Positions 41,637 to 51,118 are shown, counted from the first letter of the stretch. The stretch: 64,000 bases of DNA from Frateuria_A sp049727805 (GCF_049727805.1 NZ_JBCNYA010000022.1:1-64000); one strand, 5' to 3'. Notes: generated by a model not told the origin, from the sequence alone. A program made the numbers and translations.

Positions 41637-41770
41637 CCTTCCCCCGCGACTGCGGGGGAAGGTGCCGACAGGCGGATGGGGGCGCTCTTGGGTGTATGCC
41701 TGGGTGAACCTTTTGCAAGGCCTCCCCATCCGCCCTTCGGGCACCTTCCCCCGCAAGCGGGGGAAGGATC
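41637..41770. repeat. Family B palindromic repeat doublet
   Basis: Facing hairpins CCTTCCCCCG/CGGGGGAAGG with the standard inner sequences GTGCCGACAGGCGGATGGGG and CCCCATCCGCCCTTCGGGC. It accounts for most of the gap 41520-41815 upstream of the udgX-like gene and downstream of the LysR gene. Confidence 0.85.
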
Positions 41771-41815
41771 GCGATGGGCGCCCTCCCGCTAAAGGACGCG
41801 CGAGGTGGCATCCGG

Positions 41816-42691
41816 CTACACGGTGCGCAGGAATGCCTCCAGCAATGCCCCGCGGTATTTCTGCCTGTGCAGAAGCAGCGACAGCGTGCGCTTCAGATCC
41901 AGGAACGGCGTCTTCAACGCCAGCAGCCGCCCGGTCGCCAGCGCATCAACCAGCGCCACCTCGGGCAGGCAGGCGATGCCGAGGCCGGCGGCGACGGCCT
42001 GCTTGATCGCCTCGATCTGGTCCAGCTCGAGCACCGTCTCGCCCGGCGGCAACTGCGCCAGCACGCGCTCGGTGGTGGCGCGCGTGGCCGAGCCCGGTTC
42101 GCGCAGCACCCAGCGTGCGCCGGCGAAATCGGCCGGCTTGAGCGTGCGCTTGCGCGCCAGCGGATGGTCCGGCGCGGCGCACACGCGCAGCCGATCCCCG
42201 CGCCACGGTTTCAGTTCCAGTTGCGGATGCGCGACCGGACCCTCCACGCAACCGACGTCCAGCGCGTGGTCGAGCAGCATCGCGGCGATGGTGTCGGTGT
42301 TCGCCACGCGCAACCGGATCGCCGCCTGCGGCTGCGCGCGCACGAATCCGCCGAGCAGCTCGCCCACCAGGTAGTTGCCGACCGTGTTGCTGGCGCCGAT
42401 GCGCAGCTCGCCTGCCAGGGCCTGCGCATCGCCCTGTCCGAAGCGCGCCAGCTCCGCATGGCGTTCGAGCAGCTCCTGCGCACGCGGCAGCAGCTCGCGT
42501 CCGCGCGCGTTGAGATGCAGACGGCCGCGCTCGCGGTCGAACAGCGGCGCGCCGAGCTGCCGCTCCAGCTCGGCCAGCGCCATGCTGGCGGCCGGCTGGG
42601 TCAGGTGTACGCGCGCGGCGGCCGCGCGCAGACTGCCGTGCAGCGCGGTCTGCACGAACACGTCGAGCTGGCGGGGCGTGAGGTTGAGCAT
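41816..42691 (-). CDS. LysR-family regulator next to a YeiH transporter
   Basis: A 291-residue LysR protein: winged helix at about 3-62 (Gln-Pro-Ala-Ala-Ser-Met-Ala-Leu-Ala-Glu-Leu-Glu) and a two-lobe effector domain. The sequence resembles the CbbR/CysB-like branch that includes YeiE. It is divergent from the yeiH-type gene, with a palindrome in the gap. Regulation of that transporter is inferred from arrangement, as for YeiE-YeiH in enterics. Confidence 0.88.
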   Translation of the reverse strand: MLNLTPRQLDVFVQTALHGSLRAAAARVHLTQPAASMALAELERQLGAPLFDRERGRLHLNARGRELLPRAQELLERHAELARFGQGDAQALAGELRIGASNTVGNYLVGELLGGFVRAQPQAAIRLRVANTDTIAAMLLDHALDVGCVEGPVAHPQLELKPWRGDRLRVCAAPDHPLARKRTLKPADFAGARWVLREPGSATRATTERVLAQLPPGETVLELDQIEAIKQAVAAGLGIACLPEVALVDALATGRLLALKTPFLDLKRTLSLLLHRQKYRGALLEAFLRTV

Positions 42692-42721
42692 TCAGCAGAA
42701 CTTATAGCACCGATCAAACAT

Positions 42722-42733
42722 GCAAAGTTTTGC
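42722..42733. promoter_or_regulatory. Candidate LysR operator
   Basis: GCAAAGTTTTGC has five-base inverted arms around a two-base centre and lies in the 92-base divergent gap between the LysR and YeiH-type genes. AT-rich sequence around it suggests overlapping promoters. Confidence 0.35.
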
Positions 42734-42783
42734 TGATGCCGACCGGGGCGGACAATAACGCCGTGCCATCACCCGGACATCCG

Positions 42784-43803
42784 ATGAACGTCGTTGCCGC
42801 CGCTCCTGCCCCCACCTTCGCCGCCCGCCTGCCCGGGCTGGGCCTGGCGCTGGCCATCGCGCTGGTCGCGCTGTGGCTCGGACGGTTGGCGCCGCTGGTC
42901 GGCGGCCCGGTGATCGGCATCGTGCTCGGCATCGTGGTGCGCAACACGCTTTCGCCCGGCGTGCGCTTCACGCCCGGCATCCAGTTCGCCGGCAAGCAGG
43001 TGCTGCAGTGGTCGATCATCGCGCTGGGCTTCGGGCTCAGCCTCGACCAGGTGGCGAAGACCGGCCTGGAATCGCTGTCGGTCACGCTGATCACCATGAG
43101 CGCGGCCTTCGTGGCGGCCTGGGGACTCGGCCGGCTGCTCGGCGTGCACGACCAGCTCAAGGTGTTGATCGGCGTCGGCACGGCGATCTGCGGCGGCTCG
43201 GCGATCGCGGCGGTGACGCCGATCATCCGCCCGGACGAGCACGACACCGCGTTCGCGATCTCCACCATCTTCCTGTTCAACGTGGTGGCCGTACTGCTGT
43301 TCCCGCTGCTCGGCCACCTGATGCACCTGTCGGATCTCGGCTTCGGGCTGTGGGCGGGCACCGCGATCAACGACACCTCCTCGGTGGTCGCGGCCGGCTA
43401 CAGCTACAGCCACGCCGCCGGCGACTACGCCACCATCGTCAAGCTCACCCGCGCCACGCTGATCATCCCGGTGTGCATCACGCTGGCGGTGATGGTGGCG
43501 ATGCGCGAGAAAAAGAAAGGTGCAGCCGATTTCAGCCTCAGGCGCATCTTCCCGTGGTTCATCCTGTGGTTCCTGGTCGCCTCGGGCGTGCGCACCGCCG
43601 GGCTGGTGCCGGTCGCCGTGCAACCGCTGATCCATGCGCTGGCGGAGTTCCTGATCATCGTGGCGCTGACCGCGATCGGGCTGTCGGCGAACCTGCGCAA
43701 GATGATTTCCAGCGGGCCGCGGCCGATCCTGCTGGGCTTCGGCGTGTGGGTGGCGGTGGCGGTGAGCAGCCTGCTGGTGCAGCTGGTGATCGGGCAGCTT
43801 TGA
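42784..43803 (+). CDS. yeiH: YeiH/PSE family putative sulfate exporter
   Basis: A 339-residue protein with about ten membrane helices. Gly-Gly-Ser-Ala-Ile-Ala-Ala-Val-Thr-Pro-Ile-Ile and Asn-Asp-Thr-Ser-Ser-Val-Val-Ala-Ala-Gly are family signatures (UPF0324). The substrate is uncertain; the family is annotated as putative sulfate or sulfite/sulfonate-related exporters. Start Met-Asn-Val-Val was chosen because upstream residues lack membrane character. The gene is divergent from a LysR regulator. Confidence 0.88.
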   Translation: MNVVAAAPAPTFAARLPGLGLALAIALVALWLGRLAPLVGGPVIGIVLGIVVRNTLSPGVRFTPGIQFAGKQVLQWSIIALGFGLSLDQVAKTGLESLSVTLITMSAAFVAAWGLGRLLGVHDQLKVLIGVGTAICGGSAIAAVTPIIRPDEHDTAFAISTIFLFNVVAVLLFPLLGHLMHLSDLGFGLWAGTAINDTSSVVAAGYSYSHAAGDYATIVKLTRATLIIPVCITLAVMVAMREKKKGAADFSLRRIFPWFILWFLVASGVRTAGLVPVAVQPLIHALAEFLIIVALTAIGLSANLRKMISSGPRPILLGFGVWVAVAVSSLLVQLVIGQL

Positions 43804-43878
43804 GGCGTTCCCTCGGCAGATCGGGGGCAGAGGTTCAGCGCAACCGCACGTCCGGCCGGAGCGCGGGATCCGCGACGG

Positions 43879-44574
43879 CTAGGGCGCCTTCCGTCCCTGC
43901 TCCGCCAGCGTCAGCGCCACCTTGTCGCGCAGATACACCGGCAGCGCCTGCTCCGGCGCCACCGCGCGACCCGCCTGGTATTCGCGCACCGCCAGTTCCG
44001 CCACGTGGCGCGCCTGCGGATAGCACGCGCCGTCGGCCTGCTTCAGCGCACCGGTGAGGTGTCCGCGCAGCACCTCCGCATAGGTGGCCCAGCCGCTGCC
44101 GACCACGTTCCATGCCTCGGCTTGCGGCAACGCCAATGCGGCGGGCGCGCACACACGCTCCTCGTCCAACGCCACCAGCCCACCGGCGGCGTCGCGCCGG
44201 TAGCAGGCGGCGTAGATCTCGCCCATGCGCGCGTCGATCACTGCGAGGATCGCCGCCTCGTCCTCCGCCGCTTCCAGCGCCAACGCAGCGAGCGAGGACA
44301 CCGGCACCACCGGGCGATCCAGCGCCAGCGCCATACCCTGCGCCAGCGCCACGCCCAACCGCACGCCGGTGAACGCGCCGGGGCCGCGGCCGACCGCGAT
44401 CGCATCGAGCGCATGCCGTCCCAGGCCGGCCTCGGCCAGCAGCGCGTCGGCCATCGGCAGCGCCAGTTCGGCGTGCCGCCGCGGCGCCAGTTCGCTGCGG
44501 GCGATCACTTCCTCGCCGTGCACGAGGGCGACGGAACAGGCTTCGGTGCTGGTTTCGATGGCGAGCAGGTTCAT
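43879..44574 (-). CDS. tsaB: tRNA threonylcarbamoyladenosine protein TsaB
   Basis: A 231-residue ASKHA-fold protein starting Met-Asn-Leu-Leu-Ala-Ile-Glu-Thr-Ser-Thr. Gly-Arg-Gly-Pro-Gly-Ala-Phe-Thr-Gly-Val-Arg is the TsaB signature. With TsaD and TsaE it makes the t6A modification at position 37 of ANN-reading tRNAs. It is essential in most bacteria. It is divergent from the MFS gene. Confidence 0.95.
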   Translation of the reverse strand: MNLLAIETSTEACSVALVHGEEVIARSELAPRRHAELALPMADALLAEAGLGRHALDAIAVGRGPGAFTGVRLGVALAQGMALALDRPVVPVSSLAALALEAAEDEAAILAVIDARMGEIYAACYRRDAAGGLVALDEERVCAPAALALPQAEAWNVVGSGWATYAEVLRGHLTGALKQADGACYPQARHVAELAVREYQAGRAVAPEQALPVYLRDKVALTLAEQGRKAP

Positions 44575-44714
44575 GGCCGGGCATTCTCGCATGCCCCGGC
44601 AGGCGGCCGGATCCGTCCATGTCGATCCAGCCCCGGCTGGCGCGTCGTCCTGGCAATCCCCGTGATCCGTTCGTGCCTTCCTGCCATGCTGCCCGTCCCT
44701 GCGAGGAGTCCTGC

Positions 44715-46178
44715 TTGAACATTCCCGCCATTACCAGTTCCACCGCATCGCCGCGCGACGGCCGCTGGCTCGCGCTCACCGTGCTCTGCCTGGGCGTGCT
44801 GATGATCGTGCTGGACACCACCATCGTGAACGTGGCGCTGCCCTCGATCCGCAGCGACCTTGGCTTTTCCGAGGCCACGCTGGCCTGGGTGGTGAACGCC
44901 TACATACTCACCTACGGCGGCTTCCTGCTGCTGGGCGGGCGGCTGGGCGACCTGTTCGGCCACCGCAAGCTGTTCCTGCTCGGGCTGGTGCTATTCACCG
45001 TCGCCTCGCTCGCCTGCGGCATGGCGCACTCGCGCGAATGGCTGGTGATCGCGCGCGGCATCCAGGGGCTGGGCGGCGCGGTGGTCACCGCGGTGGCGCT
45101 GTCGCTGATCATGGACCTGTTCACCGAACCGGCCGAGCGCGCCAAGGCGATGGGCGTGTACGGTTTCGTCTGCGCCGGCGGCGGCAGCGTGGGCGTGCTG
45201 CTCGGCGGCCTGCTGGTCAGCACGCTGAGCTGGCACTGGGTGTTCCTGGTCAACCTGCCGATCGGCCTGGCGGTGTTCATCGCCTCGCTGCGGCTGTTGC
45301 CGGCGGTGCACGGCAGCAGCGACATGCGGCACCTGGACGTGGGCGGTGCGATCACCGTCACCGCGGCGCTGATCCTGGCGGTGTACGCCATCGTGGGAGG
45401 CAACGAGGCCGGCTGGGCGTCCGCCGCCACGCTCGGCATGCTTGCCGGCGCTGCCGTGCTGTTCGCGCTGTTCCTCGCCATCGAGGCACGGGTGCGGGCG
45501 CCGCTGGTGCCGCTCAAGCTGTTCCGCCTGCGCAACCTGGCGATCGCCAACGTGGTGGGCGTGCTGTGGGCAGGCGCGATGTTCGCCTGGTTCTTCCTCT
45601 CCGCGCTGTACCTGCAACTGGTGCTCGGCTACGGCCCCATGCAGGTGGGCCTGGCCTTCCTGCCCGCCAACCTGGTGATGGCGGCGTGCTCGCTGGGACT
45701 GTCGGCGCGCATCGTGATGCGCTTCGGCATCCGCAGCCCGCTGGCCGGCGGCTTAGTGGTGGCCGCTATCGGCCTGGCCCTGTTCGCACGTGCGCCGGCC
45801 GACGGTCGCTTCCTCGTCGACGTGCTGCCGGGCATGCTGCTGCTCGGCCTGGGCGCGGGCATCGCCTTCAACCCGGTGCTGCTGGCCGCCATGAACGACG
45901 TCGAGCCGCGCGATTCGGGGCTGGCCTCGGGCGTGGTCAATACCGCCTTCATGATGGGCGGAGCGCTGGGCCTGGCCGTGCTGGCCAGCCTTGCCGCGGC
46001 GCGTACCGGCACGCTGCTGGATGCCGGGCTCGCCAACGCCGTGGCGCTCAACGGCGGCTACCGCGTCGCCTTCCTGCTGGGCACCGGCTTTGCCCTGCTT
46101 GCGGCGGCACTCGGCGGCCTGTGCCTGCGGCCCCGCGTCGCCTCGCCTTCCGCGCAAGCCCAGCCCGCGGCGCACTGA
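44715..46178 (+). CDS. DHA2-family MFS drug exporter
   Basis: A 487-residue integral membrane protein of the 14-helix EmrB/QacA type. Leu-Asp-Thr-Thr-Ile-Val-Asn-Val-Ala-Leu-Pro in helix 1 is the DHA2 motif, and Gly-Gly-Arg-Leu-Gly-Asp-Leu-Phe-Gly-His-Arg between helices 2 and 3 is MFS motif A. It would export toxic compounds by proton antiport. A TTG start with GAGGAG seven bases upstream was chosen. No adaptor or outer-membrane partner is next to it, so it likely works alone. Confidence 0.9.
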   Translation: MNIPAITSSTASPRDGRWLALTVLCLGVLMIVLDTTIVNVALPSIRSDLGFSEATLAWVVNAYILTYGGFLLLGGRLGDLFGHRKLFLLGLVLFTVASLACGMAHSREWLVIARGIQGLGGAVVTAVALSLIMDLFTEPAERAKAMGVYGFVCAGGGSVGVLLGGLLVSTLSWHWVFLVNLPIGLAVFIASLRLLPAVHGSSDMRHLDVGGAITVTAALILAVYAIVGGNEAGWASAATLGMLAGAAVLFALFLAIEARVRAPLVPLKLFRLRNLAIANVVGVLWAGAMFAWFFLSALYLQLVLGYGPMQVGLAFLPANLVMAACSLGLSARIVMRFGIRSPLAGGLVVAAIGLALFARAPADGRFLVDVLPGMLLLGLGAGIAFNPVLLAAMNDVEPRDSGLASGVVNTAFMMGGALGLAVLASLAAARTGTLLDAGLANAVALNGGYRVAFLLGTGFALLAAALGGLCLRPRVASPSAQAQPAAH

Positions 46179-46275
46179 ACGGGGCCGGCGTCCATGTCAT
46201 TACCTCCCAGGTAATCGCCGCGCGGCGGGTGCGCGCGCAAGCTCTGCTCCGTACCCAACCCACGGAGCACACGCC

Positions 46276-46644
46276 ATGACTGCCACCCGCCCGCTCATCG
46301 ACAACTACATCCGCGCCTGGAACGAAGCCGATCCGCTGCGCCGTCGCGCGCTGATCGAGGACGTCTATGCCGAGCATGCCGTCTACACCGATCCGATGGT
46401 GCAGACCCGGGGCTGGGAAGGCATCGACGCGACCATCGCCGCGGTGCAGGCGATGTTTCCCGGCCACCGCTTCGCCCTTGCGGGGGACGTCGATGCGCAC
46501 CACGACATCGCCCGCTTCCAGTGGCACCTGAGCGCGCCCGGCGCAGCCGAACCGCTGGTCGTCGGCTTCGACGTGGCCGAACTGGACGAGGGCCGCATCC
46601 GCCGCGTGCACGGCTTCCTCGACAAGGTGCCGATGGCCGCCTGA
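46276..46644 (+). CDS. SnoaL-like (NTF2-fold) small protein
   Basis: A 122-residue protein of the SnoaL/NTF2 cone fold: Tyr-Ile-Arg-Ala-Trp-Asn-Glu-Ala-Asp, then Tyr-Thr-Asp-Pro-Met, and Gly-Phe-Asp-Val-Ala-Glu near the end. Members range from cyclases and isomerases to binding proteins, so the activity is unknown. It precedes the alpha/beta hydrolase by 38 bases and is probably cotranscribed. Confidence 0.8.
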   Translation: MTATRPLIDNYIRAWNEADPLRRRALIEDVYAEHAVYTDPMVQTRGWEGIDATIAAVQAMFPGHRFALAGDVDAHHDIARFQWHLSAPGAAEPLVVGFDVAELDEGRIRRVHGFLDKVPMAA

Positions 46645-46682
46645 GCCATCGCGCGAAAACAGCCACCGATTCGGAGCCCACC

Positions 46683-47504
46683 ATGAGTCACTTCACCACC
46701 ACCGACGGCACGGAACTGTTCTATCGCGACTGGGGCCGCGGCCAGCCCATCGTCTTCCTCGCCTCCTGGGCGCTGGACTCGCGCGCCTGGGACAGGCACA
46801 TGCTGCACTTCAACGCGCTCGGCTACCGCTGTATCGCGTTGGACCGGCGCGGGCACGGCCGCTCGGACGATCCCGGCCGCGGCTACCGGCTCGACCGCCT
46901 CGCCGACGACGTCGCCGAACTGCTCGGCCATCTCGACCTGCACGGCGTGACCATCGTCACGCACTCGATGGCCAGCGGCGAATGCACGCGCCATCTCGCC
47001 CGCCACGGCAGCGCACGCGTGGCGCGCGTAGTCTTCCTGGCGCCCATCGCGCCCAGCTATGCCGAGGGCAGCCGCGGCCCCTGGAGCATGGACGAGCCGA
47101 CCACCGACGCGGTGCTCGCCGCGATCCGCCACGATCTGCCGCGCTGGCTGGCCGACAACGCCGAGGGCTTCTTCCTGCCCGCCGAAACGGGCACCACGCC
47201 GGAATACGTGCAGCACACCATCGACATCATCCGCAGCGCCTCGCTGCAGGCCTTGGTGGAATGCTTCCGCGCCAAGCGCGCGGACCAGCGCGCGGAACTG
47301 GCGGCACTCGACGTGCCGTTGCTGGTGATCCACGGCAACCGCGACGTCAGCGAGCCGGTGCAGCAGGGCCGCGCGATCGCCACGCTGGTACCGCACAGCC
47401 GCTACGTCGAGTACGACGGCGCGCCGCACGGGCTGTACCACACGCACTTCGACCGGGTGGTGGCGGACATCCATGCGTTCGTGTGCGAGCCGGTCGCCGC
47501 GTAG
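46683..47504 (+). CDS. Alpha/beta hydrolase (serine nucleophile)
   Basis: A 273-residue alpha/beta hydrolase. The nucleophile elbow is Val-Thr-His-Ser95-Met-Ala-Ser, the acid lies in His-Gly-Asn-Arg-Asp-Val-Ser and the His in Gly-Ala-Pro-His-Gly. Asp-Arg-Arg-Gly-His-Gly-Arg-Ser-Asp is the strand-4 motif common to bacterial non-heme chloroperoxidase/esterase proteins. The substrate is unknown. No signal peptide is present. It is linked with the SnoaL-like gene and followed by an XRE regulator. Confidence 0.87.
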   Translation: MSHFTTTDGTELFYRDWGRGQPIVFLASWALDSRAWDRHMLHFNALGYRCIALDRRGHGRSDDPGRGYRLDRLADDVAELLGHLDLHGVTIVTHSMASGECTRHLARHGSARVARVVFLAPIAPSYAEGSRGPWSMDEPTTDAVLAAIRHDLPRWLADNAEGFFLPAETGTTPEYVQHTIDIIRSASLQALVECFRAKRADQRAELAALDVPLLVIHGNRDVSEPVQQGRAIATLVPHSRYVEYDGAPHGLYHTHFDRVVADIHAFVCEPVAA

Positions 47505-47615
47505 CGACGGGAAGTCGAGAGGCACGATCCCGGCAGCCCCTCGACTCCGGCCACGCTCGTGAAAGGGAACCCACCCGTCCGCCCAGGCTCGCGAGCCTTT
47601 GGCATCATCGCCCCC

Positions 47616-48413
47616 ATGAACGCCCAACCCATCGACGTCCAGCGCCCGATCGGCGACCTCCTGCGCGAATGGCGCCGCCACCGTCGACTCAGCCAGCTCG
47701 ACCTGGCCACCGGCGCGGAGATCTCCACGCGCCACCTGAGCTTCGTCGAATCGGGCCGGTCGCAACCGAGCCGCGAGATGATCCTGCACCTGGCCGAGTA
47801 CCTGGGCGTGCCGCTGCGCGAGCGCAACGCATTGCTGATCGCGGCCGGCTTCGCGCCCGCCTTTCGCGAACGCGCGCTGGACGACCCCGCGCTCGCCACC
47901 GCGCGCGCCACCATCGACCTGCTGCTCAAGGGCCTGGAGCCCTACCCCGCGCTCGCCGTCGACCGCCACTGGCAACTGGTCGCCAGCAACCAGGCGACGC
48001 TGCGCCTGCTCGGCGGCGTCGCGCCCGAGCTGCTCGCACCGCCGGTCAACGTGCTGCGCCTGAGCCTGCACCCGGCCGGGCTGGCCCGGCGCATCCGCAA
48101 CCTCGGCCAGTGGCGCGCCCACCTGCTGCACCGCCTGCGCCAGCAGATCGACGCCAGCCACGATGCGCAGCTCATCGCGCTGCTGCGCGAACTGCAGGCG
48201 TTGCCGATGCCGGAAGGTACCGCCGAGGCGGACATCGCTTCGGCCATCGCCGTGCCGCTGCAACTGGAGCTCGACGGCCAGGTGCTCTCCATGCTCAGCA
48301 CCACCACCGTGTTCGGCACGCCGGTGGACATCACGCTGGCCGAACTCGCGCTGGAGGCGTTCGTGCCGGCCGATGCGCGCACCGCCGAACGGTTGCGGGT
48401 GATGGCCGGCTGA
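47616..48413 (+). CDS. XRE-family regulator with MmyB-like ligand domain
   Basis: A 265-residue regulator. The helix-turn-helix at about 14-70 contains Leu-Ser-Gln-Leu-Asp-Leu-Ala and Phe-Val-Glu-Ser-Gly-Arg-Ser-Gln-Pro-Ser. The C-terminal about 170 residues match the MmyB-like pattern (His-Trp-Gln-Leu-Val-Ala-Ser-Asn, Arg-Leu-Ser-Leu-His-Pro-Ala-Gly-Leu-Ala). It probably senses a small hydrophobic ligand and controls the upstream SnoaL/hydrolase genes; this is inferred from position. Confidence 0.88.
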   Translation: MNAQPIDVQRPIGDLLREWRRHRRLSQLDLATGAEISTRHLSFVESGRSQPSREMILHLAEYLGVPLRERNALLIAAGFAPAFRERALDDPALATARATIDLLLKGLEPYPALAVDRHWQLVASNQATLRLLGGVAPELLAPPVNVLRLSLHPAGLARRIRNLGQWRAHLLHRLRQQIDASHDAQLIALLRELQALPMPEGTAEADIASAIAVPLQLELDGQVLSMLSTTTVFGTPVDITLAELALEAFVPADARTAERLRVMAG

Positions 48414-48438
48414 CCGCCGGCTTCGTCGACGGCCCGCG

Positions 48439-49602
48439 TCAGTAGCTCTTGCCGCGCGCCGACACCGGCCACACCGCCTCGACCTTGCCGTTGCGCACGC
48501 CGACGTACCAGTCGTGCAGGTTGCAGGTGGGATCGCAATGCCCAGGGACGAGCTTCAGCTTCTCGTTGATGCGCAGGACGCCGTGCCGGTCCTCGATCAC
48601 GCCATGTTCGTCCGAGGCGTTGACGTAGCTGACGTCATCGCGGCCGTGCACGACCGGAAGGCCGCTGTCGAGCGACAGCACCTTGAGCCCCGCGTCGCAG
48701 ACCGCCTGGCCGGGCCGGGCGCGGCTCATCACCGAGGTCAGCACGAACAGCGCGTTTTCCCACTCGCCCTGGTCGATGCGGTGGCCATCCCGGTCCCGGA
48801 TGCGCCCGTAGTCCGCGTCCATGAAGGCGTAGCTGCCGCACTGCAGTTCGTTGTAGACACCCGACCCGGACTCGAACGGATAGGAGCCGGTGCCCCCGCC
48901 GGAAACGATCGCGGGCGCCAGTCCGGCCGCCCGCAACGCTTCGACGGTGGCCTTCGCCAAGGCGATGGCGTCGTCGAGCCGGGACTTGCGGTCGGCGTAG
49001 CTTTCCAGGTGCTGCATGGCGCCCTGGTACGCCTGGATGCCGGCGAACGCGAGCGACGGCGCGGCTTCGATGGCCCTGGCGATCGCGACCGCTTCCTCCG
49101 GCGTGGCGACACCGCAGCGGCGTGCGCCGCAGTCGATCTCGACCAGGCAGTCCAGCGTGGTGCCGTGCCTTTGCGCCGCGACGGAAAGCTCGGCCACGTT
49201 CGCCAGGTCGTCGACGCAGACGGTGATCCGCGACCCGGATCGCGGCAGGCGCGCGAGGCGGTCGATCTTCAGCGGGTCGCGCACCTGGTTGGAGACCAGA
49301 ATGTCGGCAATGCCGCCGCGCGCGAACACCTCCGCTTCGGACACCTTCTGGCAGCACACGCCGACCGCGCCACCCAGGCTTTCCTGCAGCTTCTGCACGT
49401 CGACCGACTTGTGCATCTTGCCGTGGCTGCGATGACGCATGCCGTGCGCACGCGCGTACTCGCCCATCTTGCGGATGTTGCGCTCCAGCGCATCCAGATC
49501 GAGCATCAGGCACGGCGTCTGGATGTCGGCCTCGTCCATGCCCGGCACGGCTGGGATGTCGTAGCCGACCTCGCAACCGGTCAACTCCGTCGTTGCGTTC
49601 AC
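48439..49602 (-). CDS. D-threonine aldolase-like PLP enzyme (DSD1 family)
   Basis: A 387-residue fold-type III PLP enzyme. Lys62 in His-Gly-Lys-Met-His-Lys-Ser is the likely PLP lysine, and Pro-Gly-His-Cys-Asp-Pro-Thr-Cys-Asn-Leu-His near the C-terminus carries the His/Cys metal site of D-threonine and 3-hydroxyaspartate aldolases. It would cleave a D-beta-hydroxy amino acid to glycine or a related product plus an aldehyde or keto acid. A GTG start with GGAGG six bases upstream was chosen. It lies downstream of a MocR regulator on the same strand. Confidence 0.88.
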   Translation of the reverse strand: MNATTELTGCEVGYDIPAVPGMDEADIQTPCLMLDLDALERNIRKMGEYARAHGMRHRSHGKMHKSVDVQKLQESLGGAVGVCCQKVSEAEVFARGGIADILVSNQVRDPLKIDRLARLPRSGSRITVCVDDLANVAELSVAAQRHGTTLDCLVEIDCGARRCGVATPEEAVAIARAIEAAPSLAFAGIQAYQGAMQHLESYADRKSRLDDAIALAKATVEALRAAGLAPAIVSGGGTGSYPFESGSGVYNELQCGSYAFMDADYGRIRDRDGHRIDQGEWENALFVLTSVMSRARPGQAVCDAGLKVLSLDSGLPVVHGRDDVSYVNASDEHGVIEDRHGVLRINEKLKLVPGHCDPTCNLHDWYVGVRNGKVEAVWPVSARGKSY

Positions 49603-49690
49603 GCAAACCTCCGATGAAGGAACTGCTGGCACAAGCTGGACCGCGATACTGGACGCAAGCCTGCTCCGCTGGCAACGGCGCGGCGGTCGA

Positions 49691-51118
49691 TCATCCGGCG
49701 CCGGTGCCCCCGTCCGGGGAAAACCTGTCGACCAGCTCGTGCAGCCGCTCGCATGCCGAGGCAAGCTTCGCCTCGTCCGCGGTGGCGATGCCCAGCAGCA
49801 GGCCGGAACGGCACGCGCCACCGGACTGGTACCAGGGTGACAGCGGTTCCGGCGCGAGTCCCCAGGCACGGGCCTCGCGCGCCACGGCGACATCCGGCAC
49901 CGCGTCGGGCAACTGCACCAGCGCCGCCAGGCCACCGATCCGCACGCGGTAGCCCTTGCGCTCCAGCGCGGCCTGCAGCGCCTCGCCCCTGGCCAAGTAG
50001 ACGCGCTTCATGCGCCGCAGGTGGCGCATGTAGTGGCCCTCGTGCATGAACCGGGCGATGGCGTGCTGCACGGCCGGGCCGGGTGCCGAGCCGAGGCACA
50101 TCACCGCCTCGTTGAACCGCTCCACCAGTTGCGTGGGCGCGACGATGAAACCGAGCCTCAGCGCCGGGCTGATGGTCTTGCTGAACGAGCCGATGTGGAT
50201 GACCCGTCCACTGCGGTCCAGAGAGGCCAGCGCGGGCGCGGCGCGACGCCGGAGCTGAAGCTCGCCGAGATAGTCGTCCTCGATGATCCAGGCGCCGCTA
50301 CGCGCGGCCCAGGCGATCAGCTCGATTCGCCGCCCGAGCGACAGCGTCGCGCCGAGCGGCGCCTGCTGCCCGGGCGTGACCAGCGCCAGCGCCGCGTCGG
50401 GCGCCCGCTCGATGCCGGCGGCGACATCCAGGCCGTCGTCATCGACCGGCACCGGCACCGGCACGAGCCCGGCGAATGCGAGCGCCCGGCGGCTCTGGAA
50501 AAAGCCGGGGTCCTCCATCCACGCCCGGCGGCCTTCCGCGCGCAGCACCCGCAGCGTGATCTCCAAGGCACCGGTGAAGCCCGCCGTGACAAAGACCTGG
50601 GAGGGCCGGCATTCGATCCCCCGCGCGAGCGCCAGGTGCGCGGCGATCTCGCGCCGCAAGGCGAGCTCGCCGCGCGGGTCCGGATACACGGCGGGCGTGG
50701 CCACTTCCGCCCGCGCGGCATGCGCGCGCAGGCGCGCCAGCAGGGTGGCCGGGAAGCAGTCCGAGGCGGGCACGCCCATCTGGAAAACGGCGGGACCGAC
50801 GAACAGGTGCCGGTAAAGCTCGGGCGGTGCGTCCTCTTCGCCGCCGGCAGCGACCCGTCCGCTCGCCGGGTGATCGGCCACCCGCGTGCCGCCCGGCCGC
50901 GACGAGACGATGACCTGCTCGTCCGCCAGCCGCTCGTAGGCGGACTTGACCGTGCCCCGCGCGACACCCAGTTGCGCGGCCAGCGCCTGCCACGAGGGCA
51001 GCTTCGCACCGGGCGCGAGCGCGCCGCTGCCGATGGCCGCCAGCACGCCGAGGCGGATCTGTTCCGCCAGCGTGGTCCCGGCGGCGCGGTCGATGCGGAT
51101 GTGCAGCGCGGATGCCAT
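49691..51118 (-). CDS. MocR/PdxR-like GntR regulator with aminotransferase domain
   Basis: A 475-residue protein: GntR winged helix at about 5-75 and a fold-type I aminotransferase domain at about 110-465 with PLP lysine in Gly-Ser-Phe-Ser-Lys-Thr-Ile-Ser. MocR proteins use PLP or its adducts as signal. It is followed by the D-threonine-aldolase-like gene and divergent from a cupin operon, so it may control either; both ideas are inferred. Direct half-sites TGGTAC and TGGTTC lie in the divergent gap. Confidence 0.9.
   Translation of the reverse strand: MASALHIRIDRAAGTTLAEQIRLGVLAAIGSGALAPGAKLPSWQALAAQLGVARGTVKSAYERLADEQVIVSSRPGGTRVADHPASGRVAAGGEEDAPPELYRHLFVGPAVFQMGVPASDCFPATLLARLRAHAARAEVATPAVYPDPRGELALRREIAAHLALARGIECRPSQVFVTAGFTGALEITLRVLRAEGRRAWMEDPGFFQSRRALAFAGLVPVPVPVDDDGLDVAAGIERAPDAALALVTPGQQAPLGATLSLGRRIELIAWAARSGAWIIEDDYLGELQLRRRAAPALASLDRSGRVIHIGSFSKTISPALRLGFIVAPTQLVERFNEAVMCLGSAPGPAVQHAIARFMHEGHYMRHLRRMKRVYLARGEALQAALERKGYRVRIGGLAALVQLPDAVPDVAVAREARAWGLAPEPLSPWYQSGGACRSGLLLGIATADEAKLASACERLHELVDRFSPDGGTGAG

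Noticed and set aside
15877..41770. Regularly recurring palindromes considered as a CRISPR array
   Set aside because: Copies are kilobases apart, face each other in pairs and are not separated by uniform unique spacers; no cas genes are present.
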